DNA of 64,000 nt from Sulfuricurvum sp. (GTDB taxonomy: Bacteria > Campylobacterota > Campylobacteria > Campylobacterales > Sulfurimonadaceae): NCBI GenBank assembly GCA_030694265.1, contig JAUXYP010000002.1, positions 248,001-312,000 on the forward strand, in the 5' to 3' direction. The notes beneath the pieces were generated by a model, which was given only the letters and a program-made list of their open reading frames with translations, was not told the DNA's origin and did not search any database. Positions 1 through 8,488 of the stretch are shown here, piece after piece (position 1 is the stretch's first letter; every line of letters starts with the position of its first letter). The position numbers and the translations under genes were made by a program.

Positions 1-656
1 TAACCTTTATGCCAAAACCACTTTACGGTGACAACGGTAACGGTATGCACGTTCACCAATCCATCTGGAAAGACGGTAAAAATACGTTCTACAAAGAGGG
101 TGGTTACAGTAATTTGAGCGAAACGGCTCTTCACTATGTTGGTGGTGTTTTTGCACACGCACGCGCAATCGCAGCATTTACAAATCCGTCAACAAACTCT
201 TACAAGCGTCTTATCCCAGGTTTTGAAGCACCGTCAATCTTGACGTACTCAAGCCAAAACCGTTCAGCATCTTGTCGTGTTCCATACGGTGCGGGTGAAA
301 AAGCGACACGTATTGAAATGCGTTTCCCTGACTCTACTTCATGCCCATACCTTGCGTTTACGGCTATGTTGCTAGCAGGACTTGATGGTATCAAAAACAA
401 AATGGTTCCAATCGGGCCAATGGATGAAGATCTATTCGAGTTAAGCCTTGATGAGATCCGTGAAAAAGGGATCCCTCAAATGCCACACACACTACGTGGT
501 GCACTTGAATCCCTTATCCGTGATAATGAATTCCTAAGACCGGTAATGAGTGAATTGTTTATCGATACTTATCAGCACTACAAATTTGAAACACAAGTAT
601 GGCCGGATGAAGCACGTCCAACAGCCTTCGAGTTCATTTCAACGTATTCTTGCTAA
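1..656 (+). CDS. glnA: Glutamine synthetase type I, C-terminal part (5' truncated by window)
   Basis: Makes glutamine from glutamate, ammonia and ATP in the cytoplasm. The reading frame is open from the first bases (codons for T-F precede the first visible Met), so the gene starts outside the window. About 217 residues are seen, roughly the last half. Visible motifs are the NGMHVHQS metal/ATP segment, the [13 protein letters not shown] substrate loop and the [20 protein letters not shown] active-site arginines. At the position where the enterobacterial enzyme has the adenylylated Tyr (NLYDLPP), this protein reads DLFELSL (Phe codon at 435-437), so adenylylation control is probably absent, as is known for Helicobacter pylori GlnA. 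A small GC hairpin follows the stop. Confidence 0.97.
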   Translation, partial: TFMPKPLYGDNGNGMHVHQSIWKDGKNTFYKEGGYSNLSETALHYVGGVFAHARAIAAFTNPSTNSYKRLIPGFEAPSILTYSSQNRSASCRVPYGAGEKATRIEMRFPDSTSCPYLAFTAMLLAGLDGIKNKMVPIGPMDEDLFELSLDEIREKGIPQMPHTLRGALESLIRDNEFLRPVMSELFIDTYQHYKFETQVWPDEARPTAFEFISTYSC

Positions 657-674
657 TCTAAAGACTTCTCTTCC

Positions 675-688
675 CCCGCGTAAGCGGG
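675..688 (+). terminator. Small GC-rich hairpin after glnA
   Basis: CCCGC-gtaa-GCGGG, a 5-bp stem 18 bases after the glnA stop. There is no real T-run behind it (only tcctctatt), so it is a weak terminator at best or an mRNA 3' end stabiliser. Confidence 0.4.
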
Positions 689-769
689 ACTCCTCTATTA
701 CATTTCTATGACAATTATTTAAGAAACATTAGGCATAATTATTTACATTACTTATTAAAGGAAGTTCTT

Positions 770-1201
770 ATGCAACGTTATGGTTACACACGCGCCGGTA
801 TGGCAATCTCATTGGCAGCAGCTGTAGGATTAGGCTATATTGCTTATTTACAATACAGTCTTGCCCAGGCTGATGCTGTTATTGCAACAACAATCGCTGA
901 AGCGCATAAAGCAGCAAAAACGGTCTCAAAACAAAGTATGGATAAAAATGGTTCAGTAGAATTTTCAAAAAATGATGAGCTTGAGAAAAAAGGTTGGACC
1001 CTCTCGGAAAATAAGCAAAGCTACGAGCTTAAAACAGATGGAAAAGTACATGCCTCAATGCTATTGGATCATGTATCAGGCAAAGTTGTGTATAAAATTG
1101 ATTGCGGAAGTTTCAAAGAAGAAGCGGCACAGCAAGAGTGTTCAGATGTTTTAGATGGGACAGGTAAAAACTACGTCAACACGGACGAGGTACCTTGGTA
1201 G
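770..1201 (+). CDS. Small membrane-anchored protein of unknown function
   Basis: 143 residues. I do not recognise the family. A single hydrophobic segment at about residues 9-30 (Ala/Gly/Leu-rich) follows a short positive N-terminus, so the protein is probably anchored in the inner membrane with an exported, charged C-terminal domain. That domain has two cysteines about 14 residues apart (DCGSF...QECSD) that could form a disulfide. The start is supported by AAAGGAAG about 8 bases upstream. The gene stands alone between glnA and pckA and ends in a perfect 12-bp hairpin. The architecture is reminiscent of single-TM pilin-like proteins, but there is no prepilin cleavage motif. Confidence 0.7.
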   Translation: MQRYGYTRAGMAISLAAAVGLGYIAYLQYSLAQADAVIATTIAEAHKAAKTVSKQSMDKNGSVEFSKNDELEKKGWTLSENKQSYELKTDGKVHASMLLDHVSGKVVYKIDCGSFKEEAAQQECSDVLDGTGKNYVNTDEVPW

Positions 1202-1204
1202 TAT

Positions 1205-1233
1205 GAATATCCGTTCTTGAGGAACGGATATTC
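1205..1233 (+). terminator. Perfect 12-bp hairpin between convergent genes
   Basis: GAATATCCGTTC, loop ttgag, then the exact reverse complement, followed on the plus strand by TTTAG. It lies between the stop of the small membrane protein and the stop of pckA, two bases from the latter. It probably ends plus-strand transcription and may also serve the minus strand. Confidence 0.75.
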
Positions 1234-1234
1234 T

Positions 1235-2818
1235 TTAGTCTATAACTTTTGGACCGGCAGCTGAGAAATCAAAACCGTTTTGTCCATCGTATTTTTTGAA
1301 GTTTTTGATAAACATTGCGGCTAGATTGTCACGCTGTACCAAATAAGCTTCTTTGTCAGCCCAAGCGTTACGTGGATTTAGAATAATCGGATCGACACCC
1401 TTAAGTGTTTTTGGAATATTAAAACGGAATGTATTGGTCGTATCGAATTCACTTTCACGAATAGAACCATCGAGAATAGCACGGATACATGAACGGGTAT
1501 CTTTGATGCTCATACGTTTTCCAACGCCATAAGCTCCTCCTGTCCATCCAGTGTTAACCAAATAAACATTTACATTATGTTTATCAATTTTTTCGCCCAA
1601 AAGTTTTGCATATACGGTTGGATGTAAAGGGAGAAACGCTTCGCCGAAACATGAGCTAAAGGTAGCAACAGGTTCGGTGATACCTCTCTCTGTTCCCGCA
1701 ACTTTAGCCGTATAGCCGCTGAGGAAGTAGTACATTGCCTGCTCTTTCGAAAGTTTACTAACCGGAGGAAGAACACCAAATGCATCTGCAGAGAGGAAGA
1801 TGATGTTTTGTGGATGGTCAGCTTGCAGAGAGGGTTTATGATTTTCAATGTGTTCAATAGGATAAGAGACACGGGTATTTTCGGTCTTAGAACCATCATT
1901 GTAGTTGACCATACCGTCTTCATCATAGACGACGTTTTCAAGCAACGCACCCTTACGGATAGCAGCATGAATCTCAGGCTCACTTGAAGGATCAAGATTG
2001 ATCACTTTTGCGTAACATCCGCCCTCAAAATTGAAAACACCGTTGTCATCCCATCCGTGCTCATCATCACCGATCAATGCGCGTTCAGGATCAGTTGAGA
2101 GGGTAGTTTTACCGGTACCGCTAAGCCCGAAGAAGAGACAAGTATCATTATCGGGACCTACGTTGGCAGAACAGTGCATTGCCAGCTTCCCCTCGAGAGG
2201 AAGCCAGTAATTCATCATGGAGAAAATTCCTTTTTTCATCTCACCGCCGTACCATGTACCACCGATGATGCACAAATTTGCTTCTACATCAAAGAGAACA
2301 AATACTTCAGAATTCAGACCATGATTTTTCCACTGATCGTTGGTTGCTTTACACGCATTGAGAACAGTAAATTGAGGCGTAAAGGTAGTGAGCTCATCGC
2401 TAGTAGGACGGATAAACATATTTTTGACAAAATGAGATTGCCATGCGATTTCAGAGACAAAACGGACAGATCGCTTACTCTCAGCACTTGCACCACAATA
2501 TACATCGGTAACATAAAGGGATTTATTAGAGAGCTGCTCACGGGCTACTTCGAGCAATTCGTTGAAAATTGCTTTGTCAATAGGCTTATTAACATCACCC
2601 CATGCGATGTATTTATTGGACGGGTCTTCATTGACAAAATATTTGTCTTTAGGGCTACGGCCCGTGAAAATACCGGTGTCAACCGTAGTGGCACCGCTGC
2701 TGGTAAGGGCGCACTCGCCATTTCGCAACTCATGTTCGATCAATTCATCAAAGCTCAGATTGTGAAAAATCTTTTGAGCGTTTTTAATCCCTAGCGTTTC
2801 AATCTCTGCGGATATCAT
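1235..2818 (-). CDS. pckA: Phosphoenolpyruvate carboxykinase (ATP)
   Basis: Cytoplasmic gluconeogenic or anaplerotic enzyme: oxaloacetate + ATP to PEP + CO2 + ADP. The 527-residue length is standard for the ATP-dependent family. Motifs seen are [10 protein letters not shown] (residues 51-60, substrate Arg), MHCSANVG, the P-loop GLSGTGKTT (231-239) and the metal-binding GDDEHGW (250-256), with DPSSEPEI later. The start is preceded on the minus strand by AAGGGA about 9 bases away. The gene is monocistronic, convergent with the small upstream ORF and divergent from the pilin gene. Carbon flow through PEP fits an autotroph or facultative chemolithotroph. Confidence 0.97.
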   Translation of the reverse strand: MISAEIETLGIKNAQKIFHNLSFDELIEHELRNGECALTSSGATTVDTGIFTGRSPKDKYFVNEDPSNKYIAWGDVNKPIDKAIFNELLEVAREQLSNKSLYVTDVYCGASAESKRSVRFVSEIAWQSHFVKNMFIRPTSDELTTFTPQFTVLNACKATNDQWKNHGLNSEVFVLFDVEANLCIIGGTWYGGEMKKGIFSMMNYWLPLEGKLAMHCSANVGPDNDTCLFFGLSGTGKTTLSTDPERALIGDDEHGWDDNGVFNFEGGCYAKVINLDPSSEPEIHAAIRKGALLENVVYDEDGMVNYNDGSKTENTRVSYPIEHIENHKPSLQADHPQNIIFLSADAFGVLPPVSKLSKEQAMYYFLSGYTAKVAGTERGITEPVATFSSCFGEAFLPLHPTVYAKLLGEKIDKHNVNVYLVNTGWTGGAYGVGKRMSIKDTRSCIRAILDGSIRESEFDTTNTFRFNIPKTLKGVDPIILNPRNAWADKEAYLVQRDNLAAMFIKNFKKYDGQNGFDFSAAGPKVID

Positions 2819-3018
2819 GGTGTTGCTGTCCCTTTATGTCTCGATACACTAGCCCCTGTAAAAGGGTGTAGTGACAATATGGCGCGAATTATACGCCCCT
2901 TATGTTTAATCGTAATTAAAGAGAATGAATTGTTTTGAAATTAAATAATAAATTATTATTTTTAGTGAACAGTGAATTAATTATTTTTTAAGAGTAAAAG
3001 GCACATAATGGTGTTCAG

Positions 3019-3042
3019 AGTTACGAGTGTAACTACTTTTTT
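3019..3042 (+). terminator. Terminator-like hairpin in the prepilin leader
   Basis: AGTTAC-gagt-GTAACT followed by ac and six T residues, ending about 20 bases before the prepilin start codon. The short stem plus T-run has the form of a weak intrinsic terminator or attenuator within the 5' leader. No antiterminator partner was identified. Confidence 0.4.
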
Positions 3043-3062
3043 CTACCTATAAGGAGTAAGCC

Positions 3063-3491
3063 ATGAAACGTTCTGGTTTTACTATGATCGAGTTGATCTT
3101 TGTTATCGTTATTCTTGGTATTTTGGCAGCAGTTGCCATTCCTAAACTTGCAGCAACACGTGATGATGCGAAAATTGCAAAAGGCGCTTCTGATGTGGCG
3201 ACTATGGTAAGTGATCTTGGTGCGTATTATACTGCGAATGGTAAATTTGATCCAGCAGGAACAAATGTCACTTATTCTGGTACGCTTAGTCCAACTGCTC
3301 AGTCTACGCTATATTATAATCCTGTGACAGGTACTAACTGTGTAAAATTTGTATTAGAAACTAACGGTACCATGGTCGTATCAAATGAGACAAACTCAAC
3401 TGAAACGCTATGTAGTGGTATCCAGGATGCTGTAAGTAACAATAAATTAATTAACACTCACTCATTTGGTGGTAGTCGCATTACAATTTAA
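3063..3491 (+). CDS. Type IV/type II prepilin-like protein
   Basis: 142 residues. A class-III prepilin leader is plain: MKRSG^FTMIELIFVIVILG, with Gly at -1, Phe at +1 and Glu at +5, followed by a hydrophobic helix to about residue 29. The mature globular part is small, Thr/Asn-rich and carries two Cys (NCVKF, TLCSG) that could form the C-terminal disulfide loop. It is expected to be cut by a prepilin peptidase (not in this window) and to assemble in a type IV pilus or type II secretion pseudopilus. AAGGAG lies 7 bases before ATG. A second, related prepilin follows 115 bp downstream, with no assembly genes nearby. Confidence 0.88.
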   Translation: MKRSGFTMIELIFVIVILGILAAVAIPKLAATRDDAKIAKGASDVATMVSDLGAYYTANGKFDPAGTNVTYSGTLSPTAQSTLYYNPVTGTNCVKFVLETNGTMVVSNETNSTETLCSGIQDAVSNNKLINTHSFGGSRITI

Positions 3492-3508
3492 TCATAAGTG
3501 AAAACTTT

Positions 3509-3535
3509 TCACATCGCTATTGTATAGCGGTGTGA
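3509..3535 (+). terminator. 12-bp hairpin between the two prepilin genes
   Basis: TCACA-t-CGCTAT-tgt-ATAGCG-g-TGTGA: eleven Watson-Crick pairs plus one T-G wobble, followed by an AT-rich stretch without a long T-run. It starts 17 bases after the first prepilin stop, so it could end or stabilise the transcript of the more abundant first pilin. Confidence 0.6.
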
Positions 3536-3605
3536 ATTTATATATTTTGAATTGATTTATGGGATTGCAGGGCAATCGTAGAATTCAGCGCAATAGGATT
3601 AGATT

Positions 3606-4058
3606 ATGAAACGAACTGCTTTTACGATGATAGAATTGATATTTGTTATTGTTGTATTAGGGATATTGTCTGCTATCGCTATCCCAAAGTTTGCTGCAAC
3701 ACGTGATGATGCACAAATAGCCAAAGGACGCAGTGATGTTGCAGCGATTCGTTCAGCGATAGTGAGTGAACGTCAGGGGCGGCTTTTAAGAGGAGATAGT
3801 GCGTATATAAATAAGCTTCATAATAATACAGCTACCCTTTTTGATAATAATGGAACAGCTACGAGTACGATTTTACAATACGGGATTGTGACACAAGCAA
3901 ATACAAATGGTCATTGGCAAAACTCTGCTGATCAAAATGGGACAAGCTGGGTATATAAGTATCGTGTGTTGGGGAGTGATAATAGCTTTACTTATAACCC
4001 TACTAATGGTACATTCACTTGTACTAATGGGACTAGTTGCGGTCTTTTAGTGAACTAA
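3606..4058 (+). CDS. Second prepilin-like protein
   Basis: 150 residues. The N-terminus MKRTA^FTMIELIFVIVVLG is nearly identical to the upstream prepilin through about residue 40 (including AATRDDAxIAKG) and then diverges completely. The residue before the cleavage point is Ala, not the usual Gly, which prepilin peptidases tolerate less well. The C-terminal part is Asn/Gly/Thr-rich (several NGT triplets) with a short-spaced Cys pair (TCTNGTSC). It is probably a minor pilin or pseudopilin that arose by duplication of the N-terminal assembly module. The ribosome site is weak (taggat). It ends 8 bases before the TTG start of priA. Confidence 0.83.
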   Translation: MKRTAFTMIELIFVIVVLGILSAIAIPKFAATRDDAQIAKGRSDVAAIRSAIVSERQGRLLRGDSAYINKLHNNTATLFDNNGTATSTILQYGIVTQANTNGHWQNSADQNGTSWVYKYRVLGSDNSFTYNPTNGTFTCTNGTSCGLLVN

Positions 4059-4066
4059 CATAACTT

Positions 4067-5932
4067 TTGCAATATTACTTTATTTCTCTCTTGGGCTCTC
4101 CTGTTGAGCTACTTACCTATGACGGTGATACTCTCCTAGAAGTTGGTACTCAGGTTTCGGTTACTCTTGGTAAGCGCGAAATGAAGGGTGTTGTGATTGA
4201 CAGCACTGTACAGCCTGATTTTAAAACCCAACCGATCATCGAAATTCTCCCTTTTTTCTTTTCTCACGCACAAATTCAAATGGCGCAATTTATGGCAGAG
4301 TATTATGGGTGTTCTCTTGGTGAAGCGCTTAATTTATGTGTGCCTTATTCCGTTCGTGGTGAGCTTATCGAACCACAGATTACCCTTCGACAGGCTCAGG
4401 GCGAACGGATCCCTGTTGATATTACCCTCTCTTCTACGCAAGAAGAAGCTCTTAATTTTATCCGCTCATATACCGTGTCTTTATTGTTCGGCGATACAGG
4501 TGCAGGGAAAAGTGAAATCTATATGAAACGAATGGATGAGATTTTGAGTGAGGGGAAGCGTGCGCTACTGTTGCTTCCAGAAATCTCTCTCACCCCTCAA
4601 ATGGAAGAACGCTTTAAGCATCATTTTGGAGAGGTGTTTGTACTGTGGCATTCAAAGATGACACCGAAGCAAAAGAAGATTGCATTGACTAAAATTTATG
4701 ATGGAAGTGCCCATATCGTTGCAGGTCCACGATCGGCACTGTTTTTGCCGCTCAAAGATTTGGGGATTATTGTGGTGGATGAGGAGCATGATGAGAGTTA
4801 CAAATCCTCTTCACGCCCCCGTTACAATGCACGGGATATGGCTATTTATACAGGGAAGATGCTCAGCATCCCCGTAGTACTAGGCAGTGCGACACCCAGC
4901 TTATCCAGTTATGCAAAATACCCTTGTTTTCGTCTACGTGGGGGGTATTACACGTCTAAGCGGACGTTTGTGTTTGAACCTTCCATTGAAGCATTGACCT
5001 CTTTTATCGATGAAGCGATAGTTAAAAATTATCAAGAAGGGCATCAAGGGATCGTCTTTATCCCCACACGTGCCAATTTCAAATACATGATGTGTGACAG
5101 TTGCGGTTATACCATCGAGTGCCCATTTTGCAGTGTAGGAATGAGTCTGCACCGCAATGCCAAAGCGTTGAAGTGTCATTATTGTAACTACACCGAAGTA
5201 CTACCGCGACTATGCCCTAAATGTCAAAGTTCAAAACTCACGAATGCACGTTTAGGAACAGCAGAAGCGGTGGAGCATATGCGGACACTGACCGATGATA
5301 TACACGTGGCGCAGTTTGACCGTGATGTGATCACGACTCAAAATAAGCTGATTAAAACACTCAAGGCATTTAACAATGGTGAAATAGATTTGCTCGTAGG
5401 GACACAGATGCTCTCAAAAGGGCATGATTATCATGACATCACGCTTGCTGTGGTGATGGGGATTGATAATTTGTTGGCGCAAGCCGATTACCGCTCGAGA
5501 GAAAAAGCGCTCTCTCTACTCATACAAATTGCAGGGCGAAGCGGGCGTAAGGATGACTCTACTGTTATAGTCCAAAGTTTTAATGAGTCTTTTTTCAGAC
5601 CCTATTTAGACGATTACGAACTGTTTTTACAAAGTGAACTGCGTTTACGGGAAGGTAAATATCCGCCTCAAAAAAAACTGGCGCGATTGTTGTATTCACA
5701 CGCCAATGGCCTTAAGGCAAAAGAGGTAATGGAAGAAGCGGCAAGGAAATTTGGGACAATACCTACCATAGAGGTAGTGGGGTATGGTGCATCGCCCATT
5801 GAAAAAATCGGGGGGAAATACCGTTTCCAGATTTTGCTGCGCAGTGATAAAAGTACCCAACTCATACGCGCCATCAAGTCGGTAAAATCTCCGATGATGG
5901 AGATTGACATGGACCCCATAGAGTTTACGTAA
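4067..5932 (+). CDS. priA: Primosomal protein N' (replication restart helicase PriA)
   Basis: 3'-5' superfamily-2 helicase that reloads the replisome at stalled forks. TTG start. Walker A GDTGAGKS is at residues 142-149, followed by the DEEH box, and a zinc-binding block with eight Cys in four CxxC pairs (CDSCG, CPFC, CHYC, CPKC) inserted in the helicase core as expected. The protein has 621 residues against about 730 in E. coli, and Walker A lies about 80 residues earlier, so the winged-helix region after the N-terminal DNA-binding domain seems missing. Residues 96-115 in that linker are encoded by a palindromic repeat (see repeat at 4351). First gene of an operon with ispG, dnaB and comEC. 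Confidence 0.95.
   Translation: MQYYFISLLGSPVELLTYDGDTLLEVGTQVSVTLGKREMKGVVIDSTVQPDFKTQPIIEILPFFFSHAQIQMAQFMAEYYGCSLGEALNLCVPYSVRGELIEPQITLRQAQGERIPVDITLSSTQEEALNFIRSYTVSLLFGDTGAGKSEIYMKRMDEILSEGKRALLLLPEISLTPQMEERFKHHFGEVFVLWHSKMTPKQKKIALTKIYDGSAHIVAGPRSALFLPLKDLGIIVVDEEHDESYKSSSRPRYNARDMAIYTGKMLSIPVVLGSATPSLSSYAKYPCFRLRGGYYTSKRTFVFEPSIEALTSFIDEAIVKNYQEGHQGIVFIPTRANFKYMMCDSCGYTIECPFCSVGMSLHRNAKALKCHYCNYTEVLPRLCPKCQSSKLTNARLGTAEAVEHMRTLTDDIHVAQFDRDVITTQNKLIKTLKAFNNGEIDLLVGTQMLSKGHDYHDITLAVVMGIDNLLAQADYRSREKALSLLIQIAGRSGRKDDSTVIVQSFNESFFRPYLDDYELFLQSELRLREGKYPPQKKLARLLYSHANGLKAKEVMEEAARKFGTIPTIEVVGYGASPIEKIGGKYRFQILLRSDKSTQLIRAIKSVKSPMMEIDMDPIEFT
4351..4409 (+). repeat. Palindromic repeat unit inside the priA coding sequence (copy 1)
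   Basis: About 59 bp with inverted arms CGTTCGtggTGAGC...TCGAA and TTCGA...GCTCAgggCGAACG. It is the reverse complement of the three intergenic copies at 31533, 32380 and 32771. It keeps the priA frame and is translated as GELIEPQITLRQAQGER, one of the stereotyped peptides this repeat encodes when read through. Confidence 0.88.
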
Positions 5933-5950
5933 AATTAACATCCAACAAGC

Positions 5951-5956
5951 TACAAT
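5951..5956 (+). promoter_or_regulatory. -10 box TACAAT for a possibly leaderless ispG transcript
   Basis: TACAAT ends 6 bases before the ispG ATG (5963), with no Shine-Dalgarno sequence in between. Transcription starting at the usual distance would begin at the A of ATG. Confidence 0.5.
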
Positions 5957-5962
5957 CACCCT

Positions 5963-7024
5963 ATGATTACACGTTACCCAACTCGGAAAATTTACGTCGG
6001 AAATGTCGCCATCGGTGGTGATGCGCCGATATCGGTACAGTCGATGACCTATTCGCGCACTTCGGACGTTGCAGCAACGGTTGAGCAGATCAATCGTCTC
6101 CATTTTGCAGGGTGCGACATTGTTCGCGTCGCAGTACCTGAAGAGGCAGACGCATTGGCACTCAAGGCGATTAAAGAGCAGATTTCGCTGCCGCTTGTTG
6201 CCGATATCCATTTTAACTATAAATTAGCACTTATTGCTGCAGAAGTGGTGGATTGTATCCGATTTAATCCCGGAAACATCGGTGAAAAATCACGTATACG
6301 AGAGATTGTAAAAGCGTGTCAAGAGAGGCATATCCCTATTCGTATTGGGGTCAATGCCGGAAGTTTGGAAAAAGAGTTCGAACAGCGTTACGGACAAACG
6401 GCCCAGGGGATGGTAGCCTCAGCCGAATACAACATCAAGTTTCTCGAAGATTTAGGATTTACGGATATTAAAGTATCTCTCAAAGCCAGTGACGTACAGC
6501 GTACGGTAGACGCGTACCGGATGTTACGTCCGAAAAACGACTATCCGTTTCACTTGGGTGTTACGGAAGCAGGGACCATTTTTCACGCGACAATCAAAAG
6601 CGCTATTGGCTTAGGGGCACTTTTACTCGATGGTATCGGCGATACGATGCGTGTATCAATCACGGGTGAGCTCGAAGAAGAGATAAAAATCGGGCGCGCA
6701 ATACTCAAAGACAGTGGTGCAGCGAAAGATGGTGTTAATATTATCTCATGCCCTACATGCGGACGCATTGAGGCTGATTTGGTTTCTGCCGTCGCGGTTA
6801 TCGAAGAACGAACGAAACATATCAAAAAACCGCTAGACATATCGGTCATGGGGTGTGTGGTAAATGCCATCGGCGAAGCAAAACATGCCGATGTGGCTAT
6901 CGCGTATGGCAAAGGATCAGGTTTGGTAATGGTCAAAGGGGAAGTGGTTGCACGGCTAAGTGAAGATGAGCTCGTCGATCGTTTTGTAGAAGAGGTTGAA
7001 AAAATGGCAAAGGAAGAAGACTAA
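5963..7024 (+). CDS. ispG: 4-hydroxy-3-methylbut-2-enyl diphosphate synthase (IspG/GcpE)
   Basis: Penultimate step of the MEP isoprenoid pathway: a [4Fe-4S] enzyme turning MEcPP into HMBPP with electrons from ferredoxin or flavodoxin. 353 residues, the standard bacterial length. The N-terminal TIM barrel opens with [20 protein letters not shown], and the C-terminal cluster ligands are CPTCGR plus VMGCVVN (three Cys), followed by [14 protein letters not shown]. No ribosome site precedes the ATG; a TACAAT box sits 6 bases upstream. It ends directly before the GTG start of dnaB. Confidence 0.97.
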   Translation: MITRYPTRKIYVGNVAIGGDAPISVQSMTYSRTSDVAATVEQINRLHFAGCDIVRVAVPEEADALALKAIKEQISLPLVADIHFNYKLALIAAEVVDCIRFNPGNIGEKSRIREIVKACQERHIPIRIGVNAGSLEKEFEQRYGQTAQGMVASAEYNIKFLEDLGFTDIKVSLKASDVQRTVDAYRMLRPKNDYPFHLGVTEAGTIFHATIKSAIGLGALLLDGIGDTMRVSITGELEEEIKIGRAILKDSGAAKDGVNIISCPTCGRIEADLVSAVAVIEERTKHIKKPLDISVMGCVVNAIGEAKHADVAIAYGKGSGLVMVKGEVVARLSEDELVDRFVEEVEKMAKEED

Positions 7025-8488
7025 GTGGAAGAATCGCTTTATAATTTAGCCTTTGAGCGTTCTATTTTAAGCTCTATTATTTTTGATCCTGCCCAATTCG
7101 ATGATTTTGAAGCGGTATTGACTCCTGAAGATTTTTATCTCGCAGCGCATCAAGAAATTTATCGTTCGATGCTGACACTGGCACATCGTGATTTGCCCAT
7201 TGATGAAGAGTTTATCAAAAAAGAGCTCAATGGGAGACAAAAGTTTGATGAACGGGTTATGGTCGATATTCTCACGGCGAACCCTATTTCTAATACCACG
7301 GCCTATGTCCAAGAGATAAAAGATAAGGCGATGAAGCGCCATTTACTCACACTCACGACAGAGATCAAGCGTGTTACGATGAGTGAAGATCTTTGTGGTG
7401 CGGATGTTGTGGACTTGGTAGAGAAAAAGCTCTATGAGATTACCCAAAGTTCACAAGCAACCGATTTTAAGGATGCTGTGAAAATCACTGAAGACACCAT
7501 GGCGTATATTCAAGAGATGCGTGAACGCGGAGATGCTGTTTTGGTGGGTGTTGATACAGGATTCGCTGAGCTGAACAAAATGACGACCGGATTTGGAAAA
7601 GGGGATCTTGTCATCGTTGCAGCGCGTCCTGCTATGGGAAAAACGTCCTTTGCCCTCAATATGATACAAAATCTTCTCGAAAAGGGAAAAGGGGTCGCTT
7701 TCTTCTCTCTGGAAATGCCTGCAGAGCAACTGATGCTGCGACTGTTAAGTGTTCAAACCTCTATTCAGCTTCAGCGTTTACGTTTGGGGGATATGAATCC
7801 TGAGGAATACAAACGACTGAATGATGCTGTGGATAAAATGAAACACAGCAAGCTTTTTGTAGATGATCATGGCTCGTTGAATATCAATCAACTCCGTTCA
7901 AAATTGCGTAAACTCAAAAGCCGTCATCCAGAGATCGAACTTGCAGTCATCGACTATCTCCAAATTATGAGTGGAGTAGGGGGAAAAGATCGTCACCTAG
8001 AAGTCAGTGAGATTTCACGCGGACTCAAAATGTTGGCACGTGAGCTTGAAATCCCGATCGTTGCCCTCTCTCAGCTAAACCGCTCTCTAGAATCACGCTC
8101 CGATAAGCGTCCGATGCTCAGCGATATTCGTGAATCGGGTTCGATTGAGCAGGATGCGGATATTATCCTTTTTGTTTACCGTAACGATGTCTATTTGTAT
8201 AAAGAGGAAAAAGAGAGGGAAAAAGATTCGATTGCCTCAGGTAAAGAGTTTATTTCCAAATACGTGGAAAAAGAAGAGGAAGAGGCCGAGATCATAATCG
8301 GAAAACAGCGTAATGGTCCCACTGGGCATGTAAAACTAATGTTCCAGAAAAAATTTACCCGTTTTGTCGATAAACCGACCTTTGGTGCGGCGCAGATTGT
8401 CTATGAAAGTATCGACATGAAACCAGCTGTTATGAATCTTGATGATGAGAATGTTGAGAAAATTTCAATGCCAATAATTCCATTCTAA
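7025..8488 (+). CDS. dnaB: Replicative DNA helicase DnaB
   Basis: Hexameric 5'-3' helicase of the replication fork. 487 residues, GTG start immediately after the ispG stop. The N-terminal helical domain spans about residues 1-100. The RecA-like domain has Walker A RPAMGKTS (201-208), Walker B AVIDYLQIM, the arginine/DNA-loop segment SQLNRSLESR and the SDIRESGSIEQDAD motif. A charged KEEKEREKD-rich insertion precedes the C-terminal KQRNGPTG motif. Co-transcribed with priA, so replication and restart genes share an operon here. Confidence 0.97.
   Translation: MEESLYNLAFERSILSSIIFDPAQFDDFEAVLTPEDFYLAAHQEIYRSMLTLAHRDLPIDEEFIKKELNGRQKFDERVMVDILTANPISNTTAYVQEIKDKAMKRHLLTLTTEIKRVTMSEDLCGADVVDLVEKKLYEITQSSQATDFKDAVKITEDTMAYIQEMRERGDAVLVGVDTGFAELNKMTTGFGKGDLVIVAARPAMGKTSFALNMIQNLLEKGKGVAFFSLEMPAEQLMLRLLSVQTSIQLQRLRLGDMNPEEYKRLNDAVDKMKHSKLFVDDHGSLNINQLRSKLRKLKSRHPEIELAVIDYLQIMSGVGGKDRHLEVSEISRGLKMLARELEIPIVALSQLNRSLESRSDKRPMLSDIRESGSIEQDADIILFVYRNDVYLYKEEKEREKDSIASGKEFISKYVEKEEEEAEIIIGKQRNGPTGHVKLMFQKKFTRFVDKPTFGAAQIVYESIDMKPAVMNLDDENVEKISMPIIPF

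Noticed and set aside
2174-2794. Long open frame on the plus strand antisense to pckA
   Set aside because: It lies wholly within a well-supported gene, has no ribosome site or recognisable motif, and its translation looks like a frame shadow.
5696-6211. 171-codon open frame on the minus strand across the end of priA and start of ispG
   Set aside because: It covers two conserved genes in the opposite direction and has no motif; composition follows the codon pattern of those genes.
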